Shown: piece after piece, positions 23,520 to 35,744 of the stretch
Layout of the letters: the number at the start of each line of letters is the position of its first letter
Position numbering within the stretch: position 1 is the stretch's first letter
Assembly (NCBI GenBank): GCA_028554795.2
Contig: CM068825.1
Coordinates: forward strand, 93,792,451 to 93,856,450
Direction of reading: 5' to 3'
DNA: 64,000 nucleotides
Source of the DNA: Sinohyriopsis cumingii
Lineage: Eukaryota; Mollusca; Bivalvia; Unionida; Unionidae
The notes under the pieces: model-generated
Databases searched by the model: none
The model's input: the letters and a program-made list of their open reading frames with translations, nothing else
Told to the model about the DNA's origin: nothing
Position numbers and translations under genes: made by a program

Positions 23520-25640
23520 TGCCTCATCGCAAACTTTTCACTGACCTCGAAAAAGCATTTGACCTAGTTTGAACTAAAGGATTGATTGCGAAACTTAACC
23601 ATTTCGGAATTAATGGGCGCATGTTTAACTTTATTGAAAACTTTCTATCAGGTCGTAAAATTCTCACCAGAGTAGGGAACACTCACTCAAAGGAATAATC
23701 CCTTGAAAATGGCACTCCACAAGGGAGCGTGCTCAGCCCCACGCTCTTCAACATTATGATCAACGACCTTGCTTCCAAAAAAGTTAATATCACGCAATTC
23801 GCCGAGGATAGCGGCATCTGGAGGGCAGGAAATCCCTCCAGCAGTCTAGTCATATCTGAAATCCAGCAAAGTTTAGATAACATAAGGAAATGGGGGGATA
23901 AATGAGGATTTAAAAATTAACACGAAATAACTGTAGCTATCATTTTCTCCCCAAATCGAATAAATCTTCCAACCCTCCCTAACTTCTGTATTCAAAATCA
24001 AGTATGTTAAAGTGGTAAGGTTCCTAGGTATGCATTTTGATAACCACTTGTCCTGGAAACACCATATCGATCTCTTAATATAAAGTTGTAACAAAGACAT
24101 CAACCTCTTAAGAAATCTCAAAGGCACCACATGGGGATCCAATCAGGAAACTATGCTCACAATCTAAAGAGCACTCATCAGATCGAAGCTAGACTATGGT
24201 TGCCAAGTTTATAACTCTGCAAATCAAACACTCCTGAATAAGCTTGATGTTATCCAAATTAAAGCCCTAATCGTATGCACCGACACTCTCTCCTCAACCT
24301 CTTTGGACGAACTCCAAATACTCACTGGATAGCTTCCACTAAAACTGAGAAGACAAAATATACTACTCAGATATGCAATACGATTGGCCAAACACCATTA
24401 TACGCATCCAATCAAAATTGCCATTGACAAATATAACACTAAATTTAGTCCAAAACTATTTCCAAACCCTCCATGTGGCAAACAAATCAGAACTTCAAAG
24501 ATCCTTGCCAGTCCTAGAACAACAGGAGGAATTCATAAAACCACCTGATCCAACTCACTGGCTACAACCCAAACCAAGGATAAACACCAAAGTGACCGAA
24601 TACGGGAACAAATTGGAACAAGAAATTATGCTAAAATCCATCATTGTAAAGGATATTCAGGACACCTACCCTGGTTTCGTAAAAATATTCACAGACGGGT
24701 CCATAACAGCTGAACCTCCCAGAACAGCAGCTGCTGTAGTTATCCCCGAATACAGTATCCAAATGGGAACAAAACTACCAGATCATTGCTCTATATTCAC
24801 TACCGAGTTCTGGGCGATTATTGAATTGTGACAATGGATTAAAGAAAACAATATCCAAAAATCCGTAATTATCAGAGACTCCCTTAGTGCAATAAACTCA
24901 ATCAAATCTCATAACACTAAATCAAGAGAACTGTTCCTTGCCAGGACCTACTATATTCTTAGAGAATTATCCACAAAAGATCAGATAGTCGAATTCATGT
25001 GGATTCCTTCGCACATATGAATTCCTGGCAATGAACAATCTGACCAAGTCGCCAAAAGCAAGTTAGGAGACCCTGATCCTGTCCCACTTAAGTATAACAT
25101 TACAGAAGCACAAAGCTTCACAAAAAAAACTGTATTGAAAACAAATGGCAGGATTATTAGAATTCCACCCCCAAAGGCAGAAAACTTTACTCCATTCTAA
25201 TAACAGTCAACAGTCTATTAAACCACATAAAGTTAAAAGTGTGGACCAGAAATTAATCAATCTTATAATGACAGGAAAAACAAAATTAGCTGCCAGTTTT
25301 GGTCAACTCTTAAGACCCCAACCAGCTAAGATCAACTGTTATCATTGTCTTGCAACTGAGGACGTACAACACGTATTGAATAATTGCGCTAAATATCAAC
25401 TGGCAAGAGCAAAATTCATTAAAGCTCAAAAAGCAATTGGATCCCCTCACACCTACCCAGACATACTCGACAATAGCAATCCCAATTTAAATTTAACATT
25501 TTGTAACATGCTAAGTTTCCTAGAAACAACTAGACTAAAAATAAAATATAAAACCCAACACTCCCTGTCAGGCATCTAGCATCTTAAAACATACCATATC
25601 AAACTACTAAACCTAAAACACCACCATTAAACTAGGTTTA
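23520..25640 (+). mobile_element. decayed non-LTR retrotransposon (RT + RNase H)
   Basis: Truncated LINE, probably of the Jockey/I group because RNase H follows RT. RT motifs: FTDLEKAFDLV at about 23,537, NGTPQGSVLSPTLFNIMIND at about 23,710, and FAEDSGIW at about 23,795, where FADD would be expected. RNase H motifs: IFTDGSITA (24,685), FTTEFWAIIEL (24,800), IRDSLSAINS (24,875) and IPGNEQSDQVAK (25,022). A Cys/His tail (INCYHCLATEDVQHVLNNC) lies at 25,330. Many stops and frame changes. The 5' half (ORF1, endonuclease) is absent, the usual 5' truncation. Confidence 0.88.
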
Positions 25641-25980
25641 TTATTCTCAAACAATCATTAAAATACCCCACCCCATAATTAAGCATCATACAGCTGGTCA
25701 CTTCACCACCGGACTCCCCTCTTGGGTAACCGGGTCGCGAAGTATATGCGGAGGTAACATACGGTTTACCGCCCAAGTAGGGGTGTGTACCGCCAAGTGC
25801 GGGCTGATCCTGCACCTGCACCTATCACCCACTGTGACACCATGGGTTATCTGGAAGAATGACCCGCTAAACATTGCAATAGGCCTTACGAAATGTATTT
25901 CACCTGACATTAAACTAGGACCTATAAAATTAAGTAAATAAATACCATTCAATTAATTACAACTAGGAGACGACTGACTA
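25641..25980. other. probable LINE 3' flank, no gene
   Basis: Less AT-rich stretch between the LINE coding tail and the repeat array. Two antisense frames cross it, but neither has a recognisable domain. It may be the LINE 3' UTR. Confidence 0.35.
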
Positions 25981-26455
25981 ACAAACTAAATGTAAGGAAC
26001 AACAAGACCAGATGTCTTTTACATGTCTTAGCGACCCGAGTATTCGGCAAAGATATCTGTCTTATCAAAATAGATTTAGCCTGAAAATAAAATAACATCA
26101 CATAAATAAAACAAAATAGGTACAAATTATCATAACTAGTAGACAGGCTAATAAACTAAAAATTAGGGAATAGATAAGATCAGATATCTTTGACAAGTCT
26201 TAAGCGCCCCGATTATTCGGCAAAGATATGTCTTATCTAAATAGATTTAATCTGAAAATAAAATAACACTACATAAATAACTTTAACCACAAGATAGGAA
26301 AATAATCAAAATAAAGTAGGAGACAGGCTAACAAAAAAAAATTAAAATTAGGGAACATATAAGATCAGATGTCCTTGACATATCTTAGCGACCCGAGTAT
26401 TCGGCAGGGATATCTGTCTTAAAAAATAGATTTGGCCTGGAAATAAAAACAAATA
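25980..26455 (+). repeat. three-copy ~170-bp tandem repeat
   Basis: Three consecutive related units, each with a 'gaccagatgtc'-like start, 'cttagcgacccgagtattcg', 'gcaaagatatctgtctta' and 'tagattt.gcctgaaaataaa'. The units start at about 25,984, 26,155 and 26,335 and differ by roughly 10-15%, with one partial unit at the end. No coding potential. Confidence 0.8.
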
Positions 26456-26482
26456 AAAAACAAACCCTATAAATAAGGCAAC

Positions 26483-26782
26483 ATGGAAAAGGAGATAAAA
26501 CTCTCATCTACCTATTACTACCTCTCTCAAACCTACCATGGTTCCTCTCTCATTACTAAAAGCATTCAACAGCACAGAGCCTCTCTCAATTCCGCAAATT
26601 ATCAGAACCTTTCGGAATTAAGTTCACTCATTCTAAATTCAAAACTCGTGCAAGACAGCAACTTTAGATCAACACCCTGGATTCGTCAACGGACACCTTC
26701 CAGTGGATCGGCGCCTGCCCTCCCGCCGACCTCCTCTCATGCCAAGGCCGCATTAATTTCTACGAATAAAAGTCATGAGTGA
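26483..26782 (+). other. 99-codon open frame, uncertain
   Basis: Open frame starting MEKEIKLSSTYYYLSQTYHG, Ser-rich, with no recognised domain. Two similar stretches just after it ('tgagtgagtgtcggttctaa' and 'tgagtgcgtgttgggtccat') suggest repeat-derived DNA. It could be a fragment of the 5' end of a retroelement. Weak evidence for a gene. Confidence 0.2.
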
Positions 26783-27142
26783 GTGTCGGTTCTAATCCCA
26801 TTCATGCACACATTTGGTAGTAGCTTACTTAAATATGAGTGCGTGTTGGGTCCATTCCCACCCATGACAGCCCACCATTCAGATAGCACAATATGTCTCG
26901 CTAACTGACGGCTTAATTATCAGCACTCCTTGATTGTATAAACACCTGGTGGATGTGGCTCCAATTTCTTTCCCCAGGAACAAGTGGCATCCTGCTGTGC
27001 AGGAATAAACCAGATGCACATGCACTCCGTGCAAACGCCTCTATAATCCAAGAAATCAATAAATCGATCAAGTTGACTATTAGTCGACAGTGCAGAGAGC
27101 AGCAAGCAGGACATATCGGCAGTAATTACTCTAGCGCTGGAA

Positions 27143-27551
27143 ATGATACCCGCTCAAGCTATGAATGCATTGAAAGGCATAGGTCTTTCTGTAGCATCAG
27201 GTTGGAGCTTGAGATCTCAGGACAAAAGGACAACCTTACTCCTGATACGGGAAAAACCAAGAAGAAACAATGGCAATAACAAAACATGGAAAGGTAGAAG
27301 GAAAGTTCAGCAGCCTAAAGAGCAGCCTACTAGCACTCCAACTACAGTCGCCATTGAAAGTACAACAACCGCCCAGCAGTTGGCGACGTCTACACCAACA
27401 ATATCAAGGTCAGTTACTCCACCTCAGACGAAAAAGACTACACAAGAACCTACTGAACTGCAAGAAGGGGCCAAAGCTACACAGGAAAAGTGGACCGCAC
27501 CAACTAAACAACAGGAACTTGTAGCAAGAAAAAGGTGACATTAACACCATC

Positions 27552-27583
<32 letters not shown>

Positions 27584-27804
27584 ATCCAAGACTAGATTCC
27601 CCAGTCTTCCCCTCTAACCAACTTGGGACTATAGCAACATCTCCACCAAAGCCGGCAGATCCAAGAACGTTCAAAAGTGCCCTGTATCAGACAAACAGGC
27701 ACATTGCATGGAAATATTGACAAGACTTAGGTTTGGAAGACCTGTGGAGCGATTCAGCAGCCACACAAACCTTTCTGGACGATTTGAGCGCTTTCAGTCA
27801 GTAA
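27143..27804 (+). pseudogene. unrecognised Thr/Pro-rich gene, frameshifted
   Basis: First part: MIPAQAMNALKGIGLSVASG and WSLRSQDKRTTLLLIREK, then basic KTWKGRRKVQQPKEQP and a Thr/Pro/Gln linker. A frame change near 27,535 leads to a poly-Pro/Thr stretch, then FKSALYQTNRHIAWKY, a TGA, and DLGLEDLWSDSAATQTFLDD in the same frame to TAA at about 27,802. The low-complexity linker joining two folded-looking parts suggests one protein of about 220 residues. I do not recognise it. The next gene ends in a histone-type stem-loop, so this pair may come from the same class of element as copy 2. Confidence 0.45.
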
Positions 27805-27864
27805 ATTGACTAAACCACCAGAGGATAGAATCATACCCAGCAAATCAAGACTCAAAAAAAAGCA

Positions 27865-28420
27865 GTGGCAAGCTTCAAGAAGAAGGGAGAAATGCTTCTG
27901 GACGCAGCCTATGTGGTGGAAAGGCGTGAGAAGGAATGGAAATATCCAGGTAGTCTAGACTTTGTTACTAGCCTGAACGTAGCCAGGGAACTGGTACAAG
28001 GTATGATAGAGGAGGAAGTAGAAAAGTTAAGAGGTTTCATTCAACCTCCATATGTAAGAGTAGGCACCTTGAAGGATGCGCTTGATGGTGTCATGAAAGT
28101 CAACTGCTTTCTAGAAGACACACTGCATTGAACAGAGTGGTCATTTGTGGGGACTGGACCAACTAAATAAAGGAGAAGAAATTATGAGAAAAGTGCTGGA
28201 AGAAGAGGTGAAGAAGATAAAAGACAGCTGGGCTAAAGAAAGAAAGAACAAAGAAAACAGAAAGAAAACAGAGGAGTTTGAAAAAATGAATGAAAATTGG
28301 ATGAAGATACAGGAAAAATTTAGATTGATGGGACATCCTGACTGGATTCCAGAGACAGAAAAGAAGAAGGAAGGAATTATTGAAAAAGTGAGAAGATTGT
28401 GGGAGAACTGGAGAAAATAG
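27865..28420 (+). pseudogene. helical-hairpin/coiled-coil protein, one frameshift
   Basis: Two overlapping pieces of one gene. The first (to 28,131) reads MASFKKKGEMLLDAAYVVER and VRVGTLKDALDGVMKVNCFL; the second (28,163-28,420) reads GEEIMRKVLEEEVKKIKDSW, a Lys/Glu-rich coiled coil, and a tail VRRLWENWRK. The layout (short Leu-rich helix pair, then charged coiled coil) matches the three small minus-strand proteins of copy 2 (40,011; 41,296; 42,177), and RTLWRKRRN ends the 40,011 gene. The histone-type stem-loop follows 17 nt after the stop. A diverged member of the same accessory family. Confidence 0.6.
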
Positions 28421-28437
28421 ATGAAGAAGAACCCAAA

Positions 28438-28453
28438 GGCCCTTTTCAGGGCC
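28438..28453 (+). terminator. histone-type 3' stem-loop
   Basis: GGCCCTTTTCAGGGCC preceded by CCCAAA, 17 nt after the stop of the coiled-coil gene. The six-bp stem and TTTC loop match the metazoan replication-dependent histone mRNA consensus. CTCGAAAAAA follows about 10 nt later, where a U7-binding downstream element is expected. Confidence 0.85.
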
Positions 28454-29380
28454 ACTCATATGCCTCGAAAAAATTTGCTTTTTTGCCTAAATTGTTTTTA
28501 GTCGGTTGTATAGTTGTTTTTGTTTGTATGTTGACTGTTGTGTATGTGTTATCTCTGTCTCTGTCCCGTCAAAACGTTCTAGGTTTTTTTTCCCCCGATC
28601 TTTGGTCCTGATTGAGGTCAGCTACTTGCAACATTGTTACCAATCTTCAGTACTGTGACGTCACCTTACCTGTATCATGCCTATTGTCCTTATATAACCC
28701 CAACCTTTTGTCTGTATATAGTCCCAAGGTGTTTTTGACAGAGATTTCCATTGTCTGTATAAATGTTGTCTGTACAGTGTCCCAGGGGGTTCTGTAGTAC
28801 ACTTTCACATTGTCTGTACAGTATCCCCTATTACTTACTCACTTCCATATGGTTATTTCCCGACATAGAGAGTTTTAGTGAGCAACTTGTAATTAAAATG
28901 GAATTCAAACGTTATTGATACTTTAAGCACGATTTCATTCAGTTTTTATGATGATAACATGGGTAATCGCACATTGGTAACCGCACTAGGCATATTTGAC
29001 CTATGTCCGTAAAACTTAATTGATGACTACTACATGTTTTCCCCCACCGATCCACCCCAAAAATAAATCTGCGGGTGCCTCTGGATGATAAAGACATTTA
29101 GTGGATAAAATAAATACGTTACCGTTTGGTTTTCACGAGAACGAATATTTAAATATGGCATTACAATAAATTACCACTAAGGTGTGTTGTAGACGTATAG
29201 TATGAAATTGTCGTAATGCAGCAGAGATGAAGCTATTTCCCCCTGTGCTTTCCTAGACTCGCTTTTCCGATGCAGCTGAATCTCTCTGTACCTTTAAGGT
29301 TCCGTGCCTCTCAACTTCCAAACACTCGTCCCTTGGACAATTTATCACGAGAAATACTTTCTATTTCCCAGAGTCAACTT
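28454..29380. other. non-coding, no clear feature
   Basis: Ordinary AT-rich sequence with short chance frames. A few related phrases ('gtccc.aggtgtttttgac', 'gtcccagggggttctgta') hint at a small internal repeat around 28,640-28,830. Nothing else supportable. Confidence 0.4.
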
Positions 29381-29597
29381 CAGAGGCGTAGCTATGATAT
29401 TTTGCGCCCGGGGACGAGCTATAAAATTGGCGCCCCAGCCCCCTCCCCGTTTAATCACATTTTTGAATATTACCCTTGTTTACTTATTATAATGTAACGT
29501 TGTAAGCCTCATTTTGGCGCCCCTGTACCTTGGCGACCGGGGACATATGTACCCCCCTGCCCCCCCCCCCCCCGCCAGCTACGCCTCTGGTCAACTT
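29373..29597. mobile_element. hAT MITE with 8-bp target-site duplication
   Basis: The element at 29,381-29,589 has terminal inverted repeats CAGAGGCGTAGCT and AGCTACGCCTCTG. It is flanked by a perfect 8-bp direct repeat GTCAACTT (29,373-29,380 and 29,590-29,597). The 8-bp duplication and CAGNGGCGTAGC ends are diagnostic of the hAT superfamily. The interior has runs of C (29,560-29,573) and 'ggcgcccc' text but no reading frame. The perfect duplication suggests a fairly young copy. Confidence 0.9.
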
Positions 29598-32236
29598 CTT
29601 GGCTTACCACAGAAACGTAGACTGGCTAATTTCGCAAAGTAAATTATTTAAAACATTGAATTTCTTTTGAGAAACACACACCTCTCATTTAGCTTAGACA
29701 GTCAGAATTTACTTTATCTGATTGACAAAATTTCAACACGCCCATCGAAATTATAAAAAAGTATCTCTATTACGCTTTTATTAATAACTATTTCTGGAAA
29801 AACTCATTTTATGACACTTTTCATATGGCCTAAAACTGTCTCTGGATTGACTCCATTTTGTCGTTTCTTTTCTTCGCTACTTAACCCCACGTTAATATCG
29901 TCACTTTCATCTACCTGCTCCTACCATGCCCCTAAACAAGATCATCACATCCATCGTAGGTTAGCGATTTATTGCATGCCTAACCCATACGTCAATGTTA
30001 TTTGTTACCTGTCACGTTGACAGCGACAAGATTGGCTCATGTATGTGTTGCAATAACCCTTTTCTTCAAAATTCACTCTGTTACAAACTAGAATTTCCTA
30101 AAGTTGCAGCCATACAAAATCCACAAAATAATCATCTTGTAGCATGTCCCTCTATTGTTCTTACATATCCTGGTCAGTACAAACAATATTTTAAATGAAG
30201 AAATGCAAGGTTGAAATATGTCAAATAAAACATGCTGAAAGTGATACAATTCCATTAGATCGATTTTGGCTGATGAATTCCAATACAGGTGGAATAACTT
30301 TAGTTCCTAGCAATTTGACAATGGAAAAACATTTACGACTCAAACAAAAGGCCACGTTGAATAAGATCTGTTTCTGCCCTCTCTTCAAATTTCTTCCTAT
30401 GATGTATATTACAAGCATGATTGGTTTGATTTAATATTTGATATACGTTTTTTGTTCACCTGCTCGTCGCCAAGGAAAAGTTGTACTAAAAATATATCGA
30501 GAAAGATATGCACACTTTTCATTTTTTCCATGTATTTCATTGATACTTTCTATCCATTGACTATTCACTAAATTTAAAATTACATTAAGTATTTTTATTA
30601 TTTTTCTTTTAAAGTTGCTTAAAATAATGTTTTTATTTATTTGTAAAATGACTAGAAATAAACCCTATTAACCCATTATGATAAAACCTAACGTACAAGT
30701 CAGCATGAACTGTTTTAAGTTCCGTTGCAAAAATTAAGACACTGATTTAAAAAAAAATATTATACAAAAAAATCGGTGCATTTGAAACGTTGTTTAAAAC
30801 TGTTGGCTGATATGGTTGATCACGAGGCCTCTCGAGAGGCTTCAGAGTTGTGTTAGTCACCGAAAATGTTGGTGTTTGTCTCTTTGTTCCTGAAAATGAA
30901 TGACGTTCTTTTTTACAATAGTTTCCATTCATTTTGTGGCAACACGCACACACACACAGGCTCACACATACAAATTCATAAGACCTAAGCCTGTGAATTT
31001 TTTTTTTACCTGGGCTGACTCATATGGATTTATTTCCTTGTCTAAAACTTCTTCTATGTTTTATAGGTGGTATGATGAAGATACAAAGTCGCGTCTCCTT
31101 GTTCACGAAGATATGTAATCTCGTACAGGAGATTTTATTTGCACCTCAAGTAGTTTTCTGCTCTTACAAATTGCTCGCACACGAAGATAAGAACGCAAAT
31201 AAACACCACCTTTGCCATAAGTATTATTTATATGTTTCAATTTTGAATCTTGTCACAATAATTTATAATGTTGTATTTGTATCTAAAAATATTTTGTGCA
31301 ACAGTCGAACATGCTTCATATATTAATCTGTAGAACTAAAATATGAAATATCACACGCAGTATAGCTAGCTTAAGAATCATGACAGAAACAAACTGTTTT
31401 GTTTGTACTTTTACTAAGATTTGGTGCGAATAGAGGAAGGTTGTCAACTGATTTGTATGGGAGTAATATAATGACATTGAAAGACAAAATGTAATTAAGT
31501 TTTGCAGCCATTCGAGCTGGAAAGATTATAGAATACTCTTAGATACTGCCTCGATGAACGATGATTGCAGGTATTACAAACTTATATTCCTGGACCCATA
31601 TGCTTGAAACGTTTTGAGCCAAATTGATGCTCATTGTCAAACGTTTAAAATTTAGATGTGTTTTAAGTTTGGTTAATATGAAATCAAACTCGTGACACGT
31701 TCAGGGTCTTCTAAAATTGTATTTCTGTATTAGCCTTTTCAACTGATCTCTATGTATAATATCTGAGTCTGCTACGGGGGGGGGGGGGGGGGGCCGGGAC
31801 GAACAACACTTTTTAATTTTGTGAAAGAAATATTTTGTTTGAACAAGAACTAGGAGAGGCTCGAGTGTTTCTTACCCTCCGAGCCCGTGCACGCTCAGTA
31901 CGGCCCTAGTGTTGCGAGCCTCTTTTTGGGGTTTCTTCATTAACAAGTTTAAAAGATACAGGGACTAGTAAACTTCGCTGCTCTGTAGTCTATACCTTAT
32001 TTTTTATATAAAAAAGCCATTCTGATTTAGGTTTAAGGTGGAACACTGCAAGGAAACACATTGAATTAATAAAATCAAATGAATCAGGTATATATAGTCC
32101 CAATGCATATAGTTTCATGTATATAGTCCCAATGCATATATTTTTTTATCAAACCCAGGTTGACATACTTACCATGCGACAAAGTAATGCCTTAGTTGAC
32201 AAATCTGAATTATTTTTTTTACCTCAGCACCGAAAT

Positions 32237-32239
<3 letters not shown>

Positions 32240-32311
<72 letters not shown>
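32240..32311. repeat. (TA)n microsatellite
   Basis: 36 uninterrupted TA dinucleotides. Confidence 0.95.
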
Positions 32312-32313
<2 letters not shown>

Positions 32314-32603
32314 TCCAAGAGATAAATATAGTACATTAAGGATCCACTTGTACTCTTTCCCCGTTCAGATAGCGTTGGTTTCCAGGAGGAAGATCCACTG
32401 GAGGTCTGATCATAACTAGACAGGTGTAAACATGTGCCTGCTACTAATATATTCCTAAATGTGCGGACGAAGCTTTAGATCTTGTCCAGTAAATAATCAT
32501 TGTCTTCATTTTCGACAGTATGCTTACACCTTTAAACGTATAACCCATGCATCATGAAGCGTTATCATCACACCATCATTTTTTAATTAATAATGAGGTA
32601 TGG

Positions 32604-32606
<3 letters not shown>

Positions 32607-32648
<42 letters not shown>
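32607..32648. repeat. (GA)n microsatellite
   Basis: About 21 GA dinucleotides followed by a G-rich run. Confidence 0.95.
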
Positions 32649-32652
<4 letters not shown>

Positions 32653-34394
32653 GGGGGGGGGCATTGATTATGTATTGCAACAAATATTTTAGCATTTTCA
32701 GGACTGGTCGAAAGCTGAAATACCGAAATTAATCACATAGTTGGTACACTTTACGTACGGTGTCTGCAATTTAAAAGTTATGATAAGTCAATATGTTAAC
32801 ATATCACTTTATGTCAATCGGATTGGTCCAAATAAACCCACGAAATTCCTGCCCAGTGTTCTTTTTAGTGACTGGATCCGACGGTGTGAATTTTTATAAC
32901 CTGCCTTCAATAAATTTTTCGTTTATAGTACCAATAACATTTTGGCTGCCATTTTTCGACTCGACTGCCCAAGGGACAATGGGAGGAAAATGTTACGTCC
33001 GTCGAAATATGTCCAATTTACCCAACAGGGGCTCATTATAAATAAAATTAATGGCATCAGTCAGTGTATAGATATACAAACTGTATATACCGCGTACATC
33101 AGCATTTTCTGTACTGTTTGTCTGCATATGCATTCCTTATTGAACAGTAACTAACGAATAGACTATTTTATGTAATTATTCAAACCGTGTGCCCCTTTAA
33201 TCAGAGCTATATATATTTTGATGATCTGCATACAAGTTAACGATAATGTCGCTCATTTCAGCATTAGTTTCTTCCTCATTAAAGAAATCATTTGTTGCTT
33301 CTGTAAATTTTTAAGTCATTTTCTATCCTTGTAAATAAAACACGTTTTGAAATCCTTCCAAAGTATTCATTAGCTTATTACTTTTCAATCAGTTTATGTT
33401 TTTTTACACAATATCAATATTAATTTTTGAATTCAGATTTGGTGAAACAAATATGGTTGTTTGTTAAGGTCGTATTAAGTGACTTATCAATAATTCTTTT
33501 TCTTATGATGTAACCATACATTGAGGCAATTAAGTGTTGGAATTCTTCGTTAACATAAATAACCATTGTATCATAAGTAACTGCATTGCATTCAGATATT
33601 CTCCAGTTTAAAATACTGGCTTGCACCTGCTATCACATCATATCCCTTTCTATTGTAATTATAAATCGAAAATATTACGAAACAACAAAAGCTTACAACG
33701 GAAGAAAAATGATCTCTTAGTATCTGGAAGTCAAATAGCATTCGAAATCTCTTGCTATACACACTAAATCAAACTGCTTTTATATTAGTGTTATGCGGGA
33801 TAGTCAGTCCTGATTTTAAACAGTTTTTCAGTACATATTTCTTCCTCTAATTTGTTTGTTCTCACTCTGGTGGTTATAAATCTGTAAACACCATGAAAAT
33901 GTTACAAGCATTTAACATGAAGATTATCATCATTGCCATAAGCAATAATTTTGTCTAAAAAGCAGTCTTCAGAGGCTCACAACTACATTATTAGCATTTC
34001 CTTTAATTCGTATATAGAACAAAATAAAAATACTACCAGGTACAATAAAGGCATCGGTCCTAACATAGGTATTACACGTTGAAGCATTTGTTCACGTTTT
34101 ATTCTACTTGGTGTATATGTAATACAAGAATGAGTTGGATTAACATGTTTAACACCCTGTGGTGTTTTCCTGCTTTGAGGAATTATGCATTTTTCATATG
34201 TTGCCATTGTTATCTATTTAACTGAATTTGGTGAGAAAATCCAACACGTTGTAGAGATACTCGTACCCCAACATAAACACTAGCACCCATTAGAATGACA
34301 ATGAAAATATACGAATAAGTTATATACTTATTTGAAGGCAGGCAAAAATTAAGTTTGGATTACTATTATTGCTTGCATAATAATGGTTATATCA

Positions 34395-34490
34395 TGTCGG
34401 GAAATTAGGAGTTAAGTGCCTTTACCAAGGATACACAGAGGCAACCGCACCAGCCTAACCTGGGCTGGTACTGAACTCATAAGCCGAAAC
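34395..34490 (-). repeat. SINE-tail-like fragment
   Basis: 'gttaagtgcctttaccaagg' and 'acagaggcaacc' match, in reverse orientation, the part after the tRNA-like head at 62,410-62,600 ('ggttgcctcattgtgtcttt', 'aaaggcatttagctcc'). Probably a 5'-truncated copy of the same SINE family. Confidence 0.45.
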
Positions 34491-34516
34491 AGTTTGAGAC
34501 TACTTCCACTTGAAAT

Positions 34517-34779
34517 CACAGGGGCTCGTATCGTTGCTTACAACTGAACTGTCATACATGTACTATATAATAACTACAAGGGAGGACACTTGTCTCCTTG
34601 CTCGGGCGACCTATTTAAGAATAAACGCTGATATTTCAACCTACGCTTCGCGTAGCTTAATAAATTTGGCACCGATATTTAGCTCAGGCATTCGACTATG
34701 TATCCGTATCCAAAGTTTGCAGTTATTATATGCTACATGTATGACAGGTCAATTGTAAGCAATGATACGAGCCCTTGTG
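34517..34779. mobile_element. MITE with ~45-bp terminal inverted repeats
   Basis: The left arm starts CACAGGGGCTCGTATCGTTG and the right arm, read on the other strand, starts CACAAGGGCTCGTATCATTG. Pairing continues through 'cttacaa.tga.ctgtcata' for about 45 bp with five mismatches. Total 263 bp, with no convincing target-site duplication and no coding capacity beyond an 82-codon chance frame. Superfamily not assigned. Confidence 0.75.
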
Positions 34780-35744
34780 CTTGGTGGTTGCAAGGATGTG
34801 GTCAACCTCTGTGAGTTAATCTGGATGCTTGGTCGCCTGAAACAGGAGCCACAAGTTCTCAGTCTGTTCCACACACACAATTAAAGCAGCCTGGCAGTGT
34901 TGCCATTCGGTACTCCGCTCTTTTTTTGATCCAACCACGTACGGTAAAAGCGATTGCGTTGAACCCGAACTGCATTAAAGTCCCCGAGGTATACGAAAAA
35001 ATATTGTTTCTTTTCAACATATGCGTCGTGATCTCCAATGTCTGTTAGGAACTGTCTTACTCCTCTTAAGGCGATTCGCTTGCTGGAGCGTATTTGAAAT
35101 TTGACCAAGTTTGATGACACCACTACAACGACAACATATAAAGTGTTACGTGATTTTTATATCGAGCTTTTTCCTCGAAGACCACGAATCCCGTGGAAAG
35201 GACACCAAGCAATTATGTCAAGAAAATCAGCAAAGGAATAGATAACTGTGGAATTAAAAACAATTTACAATTAGTAATATAGAAACAATTATGTATGTTT
35301 AGTCAAGCTGAACATAAACAGGAAAGTAATTTAGTTAGGCGATACGATCGTGAGACGTATAACATCAAAATGAACAAATAAACATTGTGTTTTACTGAAG
35401 CATTTTTGAGTTGACAACATAACTGCATTACCCTATGAATATGTAAGCACCTTGTACTGACAAGAAAGCCTAAACTCATTAAAGGTCTGTTCCTTTTGTT
35501 CTATATTGATGGTATCTACAATTTCTCCTTTCTTTTCGCCTGGAATAACATGGATTTCTTAAAATACAGTTAACACTGCTTTATTTTCCATGTTGGGCAA
35601 TACATCCCGAAAAATTAATCACTGTACCATCCACCAAGACAAATATTTCTCTGTTAAATAAAGCTTATTTGGTCAGATCAGTCTTTCTTTTTTTTAAGTA
35701 CATCATGAAGAATGTCACAGTTATCAAACATAAACAAAGTCGTT

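Larger units (their letters stand above)
29598..34500. other. non-coding host-like sequence
   Basis: No supportable gene. It includes a G15 run (about 31,779-31,793), (TA)n at 32,240-32,311 and (GA)n at 32,607-32,648. The phrase 'atagtcccaatgcatata' occurs twice (about 32,094 and 32,122). Reading frames over the dinucleotide tracts are artefacts. Confidence 0.5.

Noticed and set aside
32240-32311. Tyr-Ile repeat proteins over TA tracts (also at 57,587 and 61,205)
   Set aside because: They arise from dinucleotide repeats and have no codon or domain support.
34510-34758. 82-codon open frame as a gene
   Set aside because: It spans the two inverted arms of a MITE.
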